Origin: Pollenia angustigena | Taxonomy: Eukaryota > Arthropoda > Insecta > Diptera > Polleniidae | Assembly (NCBI GenBank): GCA_930367215.1 | Contig: OV884056.1 | Coordinates: forward strand, 39,122,308-39,186,307 | DNA length: 64,000 nucleotides | Direction of reading: 5' to 3' | Shown: positions 11,523-20,361 of the stretch, in pieces | How positions within the stretch are numbered: position 1 is the first letter of the stretch | Layout: the number at the start of each line of letters is the position of its first letter | Position numbers and translations under genes: made by a program | The notes under the pieces: model-generated | The model's database searches: none | What the model was told of the DNA's origin: nothing | What the model saw: only the letters and a program-made list of their open reading frames with translations

Positions 11523-12179
11523 TAAAGTCATATTTTTATAATATCCTAATATTTAACAGAACATAGCTTAAAAAAATTTTGTTGTGTTCTAAACAAAAAA
11601 GTTCTAAAACAATAAGAGTTTTTACGCTGTGGTAATTCTCATAAATACACAGTAGAAATCTAAATTATAATGGGTGGGTCGCAGCAGTAGTATATTTTCA
11701 TGTTGTTATTTTTAAGACATTGGAATTTATGACTACCCCTTCCAATAGTATTTAACTGTCCACACCTGAGAAAGACAAAAGCAAAATCAATTTTTTTTAA
11801 ATACTATATAAAAAGTTATTTTAACACAATTATCTTTAATTTTTAGATCTTTTTTAATTTTTGGGCATATTCTGGAAATCGAAATCACGTGAAATCGATA
11901 ATGAACAAATTTGGAAAATTCTCCGAGTTCAAAATTTATAAAAATACCAAATACTGTTGAGGACCACTTTCCTTGACCTAAACTACTTTTGAAATAAGAA
12001 AAAGATAAGTTAATTTTTACAAAAATTTTATTGAAAATATTCATCGTTTTCAATTGCACTTGATTGTTTTACAGACAGAAATTTTTGTTTTGAATTTAAT
12101 TGAAACTTGTTTTTTACTATTTTCAGTTTTGTAAAATAAAAATAAACCAAATTATGTTTTTTTGGATTTTTAGATTAAT

Positions 12180-12282
12180 GGCCAATTTCACCAAGTTCAG
12201 GTTTAATTAACTATTATTGTAAATGTCAAAAACCTATTGTTATAGTTATAGTTAATTATAGCTGAACTTTTTAAAATTGTCC
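12180..12282. mobile_element. ~105-bp MITE, copy shared with the sister hAT element
   Basis: The ends are GGCCAATTTCACCAAGTTCAG and a diverged complement. The same MITE occupies the equivalent position in the other hAT copy (36285-36388), so it inserted before the two hAT copies separated, or is part of that element family. Confidence 0.55.
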
Positions 12283-12353
12283 GTAAATAATTTAAAAATT
12301 TTTTGAAATTGGAAAATTATTTTATTTATTTTATTTATTTATTTAAAATAAAA

Positions 12354-12489
12354 ATACTTACCTGGCGTAGGGGTTACCGTGATCATGAAGGCGGTTCCCC
12401 CGGAGTGAGGCTTGACCATTGCACCTTCGGTTGAGTTGACCTCCGCGATTATTCCTAATGCGAATAACTCGTGCGTGTAATTTTTGGTA
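12354..12489 (+). pseudogene. U1: U1 snRNA copy truncated just after the Sm site
   Basis: The sequence begins ATACTTACCTGGCG, the exact 5' end of U1 that pairs with 5' splice sites. It continues through the stem-loop I region (GATCATGAAGG, one change from the usual GATCACGAAGG), the stem-loop II loop ATTGCACCT and the Sm site AATTTTTGG at 12479-12487. Three nucleotides later homology stops; the final stem-loop is absent. The copy lies inside a hAT-like element, with an (ATTT)n-rich tract directly before its 5' end. The sister hAT element lacks it. Truncation at the 3' side matches a known class of U1 retropseudogenes. No upstream PSE promoter could be assessed. Confidence 0.85.
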
Positions 12490-12826
12490 TTAATTAAGAA
12501 AGCAAATATTTTCTCTAATTCTATATGATTTGTGCAATTATGTGTGGTGTAAATTGCTTTAAATACGAATATGTTTAGAAAATCGCTGAGTTAATTGTTT
12601 TAAGCTAAGTTAGGCTTTTCTCCTTTCTTATATGGCTTAAAGCAATGTAATGATATTCCTGGCCAATCGCTTGTTTGTGGTGTTTTCGTTTTAAGCGCAA
12701 ATGAAGTAATTTCTTATACTTATGAAATGCCATAAAATGGAAATCATTCCTTTGACGTTACACAATTTAAGTGTATTTCTTAATACAATTGTTGATGAAT
12801 ATTCAATCAAAAGTTTAAAATATTTA

Positions 12827-12917
12827 CCCCACTTATTTACTTTAACTTCCAGTTAACAATATGTTTTGACAGCTATAACTGATAGTTAATTAGAACTGAA
12901 CTTGGTGAAATTGGGGG
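12827..12917. mobile_element. Short MITE, TTA flanks
   Basis: This is a 91-bp relative of the MITEs at 12180, 36285 and 44177. It has ends CCCCACTT and AATTGGGGG, shared interior GTTAACAATRTGTTTTGACA, and TTA on both sides (12824-12826, 12918-12920). The 3-bp duplication suggests PIF/Harbinger mobilisation. Confidence 0.5.
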
Positions 12918-13114
12918 TTAATAATTTAAATAAATAGTTATGTTTTCGTCAAAAAAATTTACTGTTTTTTTCTTGATTGTACGGTTTTTTGAATTCAATG
13001 TACTGTTTTTCCGAATTTAAAATCTGGCTACCCTATTTGTAGGCAACCATAATATGATTTCGGTTTCTTGATGAAGGACTAATTCAACCATAATATGAAT
13101 GACGATGACAATAT

Positions 13115-14636
13115 TTGTCATGCCTCTGTAACGGCTGAAGGTTGTATTTTGATGTAAATGGGAGTGGAGAGGATTTTACATTAAAGTGTAACCGTGCAAA
13201 CTGCTAGAATAACTTTTTTTGACAGTTTGCACAGCTGTTCAGGGGGTGTAAGAGTTTACGGGGAAAGGAAAAAAATATGGCGGGAGAAGATAAGCAAAAG
13301 GCGGGATAATAGGACAGGGAGAAGAAGAAGAAAAAAGAAGAGGAAGAAGTTTTTTTTTTTTTGGTCTGAAAGTGCGGGAGCAAAAAGGCTATTTTTTTGT
13401 TTTCTGAAAGTTTTTTTTGTTTGAGTTTTCGTTTTTTGGAAAAAAATAAAAAAAAAATGTTGAGGAAAAATAAAGAAATAAATTAAATTGTTAAAAGAAA
13501 AAGAAATGTGACATATAAATAAATATTGTAATATTTGACTAATTGCACAAAACGTAAATTGTGAAGTAAATTTATGCATACATACACCTTAACATCCATA
13601 CCCACCATCCATATAACAAACACACACTCACACATCATACACCCATTCAACCTACATATCTACGACACCAGCATTCATCCATATATATCCGCATCATTAT
13701 CATCCGTCATCCCTACACACCACATACTACAAACACCACCAACACCATCCATCAGGTAACGCACACTCACCGCACATACACACCCTCCCACTCCACACAC
13801 ACGGGGGCATTTGACGCGACACTGACCTATGGACAGACGTGACTGGGTCCAGACCGACGGAAGAAAGGTAAATTATTGGTAATCCTACCTGTGATTTCTT
13901 GCACCAGACCGAGCTCGGACTAGGGTTGTTGGGCACTAAATTGTGCCTTTGGATTAGCGACGACCGAATATTTTTTTTTTTCTTACGGAGGTTTGTTTTG
14001 AGCGGACGATTAGGACGGGTTCTTTTCGGACTAACGACTTGGTGAGCTTGCTACTGATGGAAGTTCCTTGATGAGGAAAAATATACAGGATGGAGTAAAA
14101 AAATAATAGCAGGTAAGTGAGCTAAGTTTTAAACTTGTAGGGGTAGAATATCTTTAAGGGGCAAATCCGCCTAATGGCCAAGGATTTGCCAAGGTAGTGG
14201 GTGGGCAGGCCAGGCAGCAAAATCATCCGCTGCCCGGCGGGGAAGCGATGGGTCGGGATAGTCGGGAGTTAAATTGTCGCAGGGAATTGGAAACATTTTT
14301 GGTGGTTAGTTTTTTTTACAAATGATAATATCATTTTCATCCCATTTACTTTATTTTCATTTTTATTCAATAATTTTCTTTTAATTTCTTGGCTTAAGGA
14401 TATTGGTTTCTTATTTTACTTTATTTACTTTTTTTCCAGTTTTCATTGTATTTCAGTAATTTTTTTTTCTTGTTTTAACTTAATATTTTTTTTTAATACA
14501 TATTTTTTTTTTTGGACAATGGCTTGTGGGTGGTTAAGATGGCGAATTCACGCCTCTACCGGCCTAGCCTGGCAATATTTTAAAACCTAAGCGTTGCCAT
14601 CCTAACCATCCACCGGTTCAGACCAAAAGTCATTGA
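13115..14636. other. GC-richer insert of unknown type inside the outer element
   Basis: This 1.5-kb stretch interrupts the right arm of the outer element, with possible GTCAT flanks. It contains a polypurine/G-rich tract (13255-13400), a CA- and CCA-rich low-complexity tract (13570-13800), several homopolymer runs and GC-rich blocks (14160-14280, 14520-14620). GCAAACTGC...GCACAGCTG-type short inverted motifs occur near 13195-13240. No reliable coding frame is seen. A solo LTR or non-LTR fragment is possible, but neither TG..CA ends nor a 3' tail is clear. Confidence 0.35.
13570..13800 (+). repeat. CA/CCAT-rich low-complexity tract
   Basis: The plus strand is strongly depleted of G and consists of runs of CACA, CATACA, CCATCC and ACACCACC. 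It is an imperfect microsatellite-like tract within the GC-richer insert. Confidence 0.7.
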
Positions 14637-14734
14637 CATAATATGGTTAAATTAAACATAATATGACTTAAATTTGCTTTAAAATTTGTTTTGTTGGAGG
14701 TGACCATATACATATTTTTTTATTTTATAAAAAA

Positions 14735-15292
14735 CTAGCTGACCCGACAGACGTTGTCCTGTCCAAATTAGGAAAAATGTTTGCGTTCGATTTTTAAAAT
14801 CCGTTAAAAAGATACGAACATTTGAAAGAAAAATTAGTCAAATCGATGGAGCCGTTTTCTGATTTTAGGTAAATCGAAAAAAGTGGGCGTTAAAGTGGGC
14901 AGGGCAAAATTTTCTTTTCGTATTAATAAAAGTTGGACCATGGCGATCATTTTAAAGAAAAAATCGTCACAATTATATAGATGTCATTGGTAGTGCAATA
15001 TGAAAATTGGATGTTGCCACGCCCCTCCGCCCGCAAACCGATAATCAAAAATCAGTGATTCCCTGAAAATTTCATCAAAATCGGCCCAGCCGTTTTGGAG
15101 TCCATACGTTACATACATACATACACTGAATGAATGGAAGAACGTGGCATTTTCACAATAAAACTGATTTCGCTTAGAGTTTTTCCCTCATTTTTCAGAT
15201 TAATAATAATTTTCTTTGTATCCATTGAAATTTGCTTATTTTTGCACTCCATAATTATAAAAATGTTTTTATTATTTATACTTTAGTATAGA
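14735..15292 (-). mobile_element. Non-autonomous Helitron, 558 bp
   Basis: Read on the minus strand it starts TCTATACTAAAGTATAAATA and ends ACGTCTGTCGGGTCAGCTAG. It lies exactly between A (5' flank) and T (3' flank), with no target duplication. The TC start, CTAG end and A/T target are Helitron hallmarks, and the GGGTCAGCTAGT end is widely seen in insect Helitron relatives. A (TACA)n run lies near 15110-15125. There is no Rep/helicase coding, so it would rely on an autonomous partner. Confidence 0.7.
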
Positions 15293-16075
15293 TAAAACAA
15301 TATGGAATTAAGGTGCCAATGACTTTAAACTTACACAAATCCGTTATCAGGCAATTACGATGTAAAGTCAAAAACGGAAACTTTTTTGAATAAAAAAATA
15401 GTGTTGCCACATATAAGTGATTTTTTCATGGCCATCTTTGCAATTTGGCTTGTGAAAATGACGCATTATTTTCCTCTTTTATCCCTAGATTAAGTTACAA
15501 ATATAGTATATATATTGGTCATATTTTAGTTTTTTAGGGAAATAAGTTTGATTAATTAAAAATTAAGTTACTGTACGGAGACTCAATTGATTTAATATAC
15601 ATAAATTTAAATATTTTTTAAGTTTGTTCTTAAATTTATAATCTCTGAATATTAAACACAAAAAAAAAAAATTAAAGTAAATTTTATAAGACTGAAATGT
15701 TTTTAACTTTGCATCCATACAAATTTACTTTTACGAAAAGTTCTGAATGCATTTTGTTCAACAAACACTTTATTCATCTTACTCTCATTCGTTTTTTATA
15801 TTCAATTGTATTGACGTTTTTATATGCCCTAATAAACTTTGCAAACACTTTCATTCTTCCTTTGTACAATGCCAAAACAATAAAGGAATAAAAACCAAAT
15901 AAAAGTAACATCAAAGCGAATATCGTAAGTCTTATAGATATGGAATTAGAAAAATATCGTTAAGAGACATTGTTGGAAATAAGAATATGAAATAAGGATT
16001 TAAATTTTATATGGGTAAAGTAGTTAAGGTGATTAGAAGTAACATGGGACCTGCAGCATTATTTATTATTACACG
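15293..16075. other. Unassigned AT-rich intergenic
   Basis: AT-rich sequence with a poly(A) run at about 15660. A short Met-started frame at 15697-15891 has no recognisable motif and is most likely chance. Confidence 0.4.
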
Positions 16076-16262
16076 CAGAGAAAACACACTTCTTCAACAA
16101 AACAATTTTTAACTAAAAAATTTTAAACATGTTATTGCTTATTTAATCATATTGTTGTAAAATGTTATTATACTAAGAAAAAAAACTAGTCCTCTATTAA
16201 GAAGCCATAACCATATTATGGTTTTCTTCAAACATGTTATGGTAAATAATAAGAGAAATATG
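16076..16262. mobile_element. Partial copy of the outer inverted-repeat element
   Basis: It begins CACGCAGAGAAAACAC and continues with CTTCAACAAAACA..TTTTTAA, TTAAACATGTTAT and CTAGTCCTC.ATTAAGAAGCC. These blocks match the left arm at 9845-10045 at moderate identity. The other arm was not found. Confidence 0.6.
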
Positions 16263-17849
16263 TTCATTTAGAAATGTTGCTATTAATAAATTTTCAAATT
16301 AATTTTTTTGATAAAAAATAGCGATAAATTCTGCATTTTGCTTATATTTGAATTTAATCGAATTCAGTATTCTTAAACTTAGATGCGAAAAAAAATTTAA
16401 GGTTTTCGTGACACAAATCAGACTTTAACTTTTATACCCAAAAATAAAAAAGAAAAACAATTCCTGTTTAGCTACTGTTGGTATTATTGTTTTAAGCATA
16501 AATAACGGTAATACGATTAAAGATTCTTTGTTTTTGCTTGGAAGCTTGTAAAATGGTGACCTCTAATAGGTTAAATTGTCATAAGTTATAAGAACCTGAA
16601 AAAAAATTTCAAGCGTTTGAATTTTTTGAGTCGTGGCTGAAATTCTCATGAAAATGCCCATAAGCAAATTAGAAAGTTTTCATCAAATATTATAAAATTA
16701 TCATTTAAGTTATTTTTTGCAAGTGCCCGTGCATAAAAAACCGAACTGGCAAATTTGGCAAATATTTTTCTTCCTCATCCCTATATTTGTTATTTTCAAT
16801 CTCAATCTCCATGCAGATAAAAAGCACCCGATATAAACATGATATTAAAAAAAATTACCTTAACTTAACAATTTAAAAAAATCGGTTCGATTTTTTCAAC
16901 GCTGCCATTTTAGACAAGAGACAACCTACATAAGGATAGTTCTCGCAACACTATTCCCAGAAACAAACGAACATCGTTGTGATACATTTTTTTAATAACG
17001 AGGTCCTTCCGTTACAAAAATTCTTCCTGAAATGATTAAGTTGCTTTTGAATGGTGTTACAAAATCTACCCATCGTAGTAGGATTGCAATTAAATCTTGT
17101 GAAACTTGCAAACAACTTTGTTTCCTTTTTCCATAGTTACTGTAACAAAAAGCTGTTTTATCTATTCGCGTGTGTGTGTGTATTTCCTGTGGTCTACAGT
17201 TTACATGGCAGAGCTTCTTTTGCATTAGCATTGTTTGTTCTTTTTTATTTAAAGTTCGAGGCGACGAACAAAAAATAAATCGATTATTTAACAATCTCAA
17301 ATGATAAAAAATAAAATGTGGAATAAACAAAAAAATGAAAACGACACCAAATGGCTTAAAAAGTAAAAAAAAAGAGAAGAAAAAACTAACAATCTGTTTA
17401 AATGACCCTCAGGCTAAATTTTGAGTTAAATATTTGTTACTTTCTTGCCATCTATATCAAAAGCCATTAAATAAAGCCGCCAGATTCTAGAATTCAATTA
17501 ATTAAAAGTGTAGGATAACGAAAACGCTTAATTCTGTACGAAGATTGTTTGTAAAATATAAAACAATTTTTGTCATAAAAGCCAATTTAATTATTTGAAA
17601 ATATCTAATTAAAAAATAAAATAGCAAAAGCGGACTTATTGGCAATTAAAGCCTTACTGCCCTATTATTTGTACCAACTGTTATTTGAATACAAAAAGTT
17701 AACACAATTTTCTTGTTTCAGAAACGATCCGATATGGGGCTATAGAAGATGAAACAACTTTTGTTTTGATTAATTTTTTTCAGATATTTTACACTGAGCT
17801 TCACAGAAAAAATGGCTTGAACCAAGAGAATTGGGCCGGATCTCATCCA
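16263..17849. other. Unassigned AT-rich intergenic
   Basis: No repeat termini or meaningful coding frames were recognised over about 1.6 kb. Frames at 16992-17330 overlap on both strands and show no motif. Confidence 0.4.
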
Positions 17850-18364
17850 AGCCATATAAAAACGAAAAATGTTTGTTTGTATGTTGGCTTATAGACTGCT
17901 AAACTACTGAACCGATTTTCCTGAAACTTTTACAATAACACCACGTGAGCCCTAAAAATAAAATAGGCTACTTATTTTTTCGATAGGGGCGGGGGAATTA
18001 GTACCCCCCATAGGATGCCAATATTAAATATCGCTTATCTTAAGAGCCGCTGCACGCATTTTGTTGAGCTTTTGGTAGTAGGATCTTGTGAGCCCCAAAA
18101 TTGAAATAAAATAGCAGCGGGGGAAGTGATACCCCCACAGGATGCCAATGTTTAATATCGCATATCTTAAGAGCTGTTATATATAGAAGTCACTCTTATG
18201 GTACACTACACTTTTGAAAATGAAAATAAAGCTGGTAGTCGCAGGGGGGAAATACCTCCCATACGATGCATATATTAAATATCACTCAACTGAAGAACTA
18301 TTAAAGGGAGAGTCTTCAATCGTGGTTAAAGCTACTATTATGGTAAACTATAAATTTCTATATA

Positions 18365-18957
18365 ACAAGTAAGAAAGTATAGTCGGTCAAGCCCGACCAT
18401 ATGATACCCTACACCACAGTATTAAAAAACACATCATGCTTATATGTCCATATAAATATGCATTTATCTATGTTTATAAAACTTATTAAAATCGGGTTAA
18501 AAGTTTGTGAGGGGCAGAAATTGGCCCCTACCTCCCCTTGTGGTCCTATTTTTGAAAAACTGTACAGCTTATGTGTCTATATAGATATGGATCTATCTAT
18601 GTTTCGAATTTCATTAAAATCGGTTTGAGAGGCAGAAATTGGCCCTATCTCCCCTCGTGGTCCTACTTTTTAAAAAATACATCCCTTTTGTGTCCATGAA
18701 GATATGGTTCTATGTTAGTTTTAAATTTTATTAAAATCGGTTTGATAGTTTCTGAGAGGAAGAAATTTCCTCTATCTTCCCTCGTGGTCCTACGATTTGG
18801 CCCATTTTCAATAGGCTTGGTTCTTGAGTCAATAAGAACCTGATTTTGAGTCGATCGGTATACTTTAAGGTGGGTATAAGACCAATATTTTAAGGCGTTA
18901 CATACATCAGCACAAATGCATAATACCCTCTCCACTATTGTGGTGTGGGTATAAAAA
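18365..18957. mobile_element. ATACCCTACACC-type repeat inserted in the Helitron
   Basis: It begins CAAGTAAGAAAGTATAGTCGG, then AGCCCGACCATATGATACCC, and ends CACTATTGTGGTGTGGGTATAA. The flanking Helitron sequence is continuous in the copy at 30340-30370. The interior carries three or four imperfect ~120-bp blocks (each with TTGTGTCYATATA.ATATG and GAGG.AGAAATTGGCC). Diverged relatives are seen at 61995-62030 and 63750-63800. The family is unnamed here. Confidence 0.6.
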
Positions 18958-19197
18958 TGGGCGGGGTAGACAGAGGAGGAGCAGTGCACGCATTTTGTTG
19001 AACTTTTGGTAGTAGGATCTTCTGAGCCCTAAAATTGAAGTAGTACCCCCCAGAAGGCCAATGTTTAATATCGCATATCTTAAAAACTGTTATAGTAAGA
19101 ATGTTCAAACTTTGTAGAAGTCACTCTTATGGTACAATACACTTTTGAAAATAAAAATAAAGCGGGCAGGCGCAAGGGGGAAATACCTCCCATAGGA

Positions 19198-19199
19198 TA

Positions 19200-19288
<89 letters not shown>
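19198..19288 (+). repeat. (TA)n microsatellite, about 90 bp
   Basis: An almost pure alternating TA run interrupts the Helitron-like element between CATAGGATAA and CTCAACTGAAG. The spurious IYIYIY open frames on the minus strand are products of this run. Confidence 0.95.
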
Positions 19289-19291
<3 letters not shown>

Positions 19292-19408
19292 AACTGAAGA
19301 ACTATTTAAGGCAGAGTCTTCAAACGTGGTTAAAGCTGAGAAGCCAAGCACACCGGGTTAAGCTAGTTCTAAATAGTGTGGCTTGTTTTAAGCAAAATAT
19401 TTATTTAT

Positions 19409-20347
19409 AATTAGTATTGTGGTTATTTTGTTGAACTATTTATGGTTTTTAATCCAAATTTTTAATATTTTTAATTAGTTTAATTAGTGAAAATAATTTA
19501 ATGAAAATTAAATTTGATGAACTCAAGCCTTATTAAAGAATATCAGAAGAATTAAAAATTAACAGTTCAACTGAAAATCGAAAATTGTTCTTAGAAATGG
19601 CTATGGCACAAGCTCTAATGTTTACATTTGTACTTTAATTTGTACAAATAAAAATGTCGACGAAAATGGACAAGAGAACAAAATAAACAAATGTATTCAG
19701 GTTTTCAAGACAAAGTCTTGATAGAAAGAATACGAGAAAACAGAGGAAAAAGGAGGCAACATGTAATTTGAAATTTAGGTGATAATAACAGCAAATTTTG
19801 AACCACCAGTACTACTGGTTAAAGATTGATGTTTGACTGTTGGCTAACGGGCACCGCAGTGGTGCAGTGGTAGAACACAAAGATCTTCTGACGATAGAAA
19901 GTGGTGTTTCTTGAAACATGTAAAGATCAACCCCGGTTCAAATCCCAGCTCAGCCAAGAAAAATTATCAATAAATTTTAATAAAAATTCCAAGTTGTAAA
20001 ATTCCTTCCCTCAGTGAAAATAATTTAATGAAAATTAAATTTGATGAGCTCAAGCCTAATTAAAGAATATCAGAAGAATTAAAAATTAACAGTTCAACTG
20101 AAAATCAAAAAAAGCTATTGATAGTCTTTCATTCTTGAACATCTGAAGAGATCGAGTGGTTACGATCGAAACATGTCATGGTAACCTGCCGGCCAGGGTT
20201 CGAGCCCCGGCCACGGTCAAGAATGAAAGCTTATCAATAGCAATTTTAATTAATTTTCATGTTGTAAAATTCGTTTCTTCATAAAAATAATTTAATGAAA
20301 ATTAAATTTGATGAACTTAAGCCTAATTAAAAATATTAAAAATTTTG
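19409..20347. repeat. tRNA-like composite, divergent subfamily with a tRNA-Gly-like head
   Basis: A truncated minus tail (19409-19490) is followed by a plus unit and a second partial plus unit (about 20100-20347) of the standard subfamily. The first plus unit carries a clear pol III promoter: GTGGTGCAGTGGTAGAAC at 19858-19875 (A box, close to tRNA-Gly) and GGTTCAAATCC at 19935-19945 (B box). The spacing is longer than in a true tRNA. The 3' parts share the tail of the other composites. The array of 470-bp units begins directly after it. Confidence 0.6.
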
Positions 20348-20361
20348 ATTAAAAATATTTA

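Larger units (their letters stand above)
10390..13035 (-). mobile_element. hAT-like element (family A, copy 1), 8-bp duplication TTTGTAGG
   Basis: The termini are TAGGGTTGCCA and, in complement, TAGGGTAGCCA. Both flanks are TTTGTAGG (10382-10389 and 13036-13043), a perfect 8-bp duplication diagnostic for the hAT superfamily. Subterminal repeats of the type CAGTACRTGTACTG crowd both ends, as expected for transposase-binding sites. The opposite-strand copy at 35909-37332 is 1424 bp; this one is longer because it hosts a TA-flanked element (10574), a U1 copy (12354) and extra sequence around 12700-12960. No transposase is visible. Confidence 0.85.
9845..14734. mobile_element. Outer inverted-repeat element hosting several insertions
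   Basis: The left arm (9845-10045) starts ACACGCAGAGAAAAA and contains ATATGGTCACCTCCAAC. The right arm (13044-13115 plus 14637-14734) contains the complementary GTTGGAGGTGACCATAT and GACTAATTCAACCATA blocks. The right end no longer shows the CTCTGCGTG terminus. A partial copy of the left arm recurs at 16076-16262. The interior has been filled by a fragment of the 470-bp unit (10050-10235), the hAT-like element at 10390 and the insert at 13115. The family is unknown. Confidence 0.55.
17850..19366 (+). mobile_element. Helitron-like element with internal insertion
   Basis: The start resembles the other Helitron copy (ATATAAAAACGAAAAATG) and the end is CACCGGGTTAAGCTAG followed by T at 19367. 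The interior matches 29811-31110, including GAGCCGCTGCACGCATTTTG, GTACCCCCCATAGGA and CTCAACTGAAGAACTA. The 5' TC is not clear. A second repeat is inserted at 18365-18957, and a TA microsatellite replaces part of the unit at 19198-19288. Confidence 0.6.

Noticed and set aside
13194..13579. Lys/Arg-rich frame on plus and Phe-rich frame on minus
   Set aside because: Both come from a polypurine tract; no domain or conserved motif.
13115..14636. Solo LTR or LINE fragment
   Set aside because: No convincing TG..CA ends, no 3' tail and no clear duplication; left as an unclassified insert.
18401..18989. Frames within the ATACCCTACACC-type repeat
   Set aside because: They follow the internal repeats of a non-coding element and are not conserved in relatives.
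19105..19351. IYIYIY-rich frames on the minus strand
   Set aside because: They are translations of the (TA)n microsatellite.
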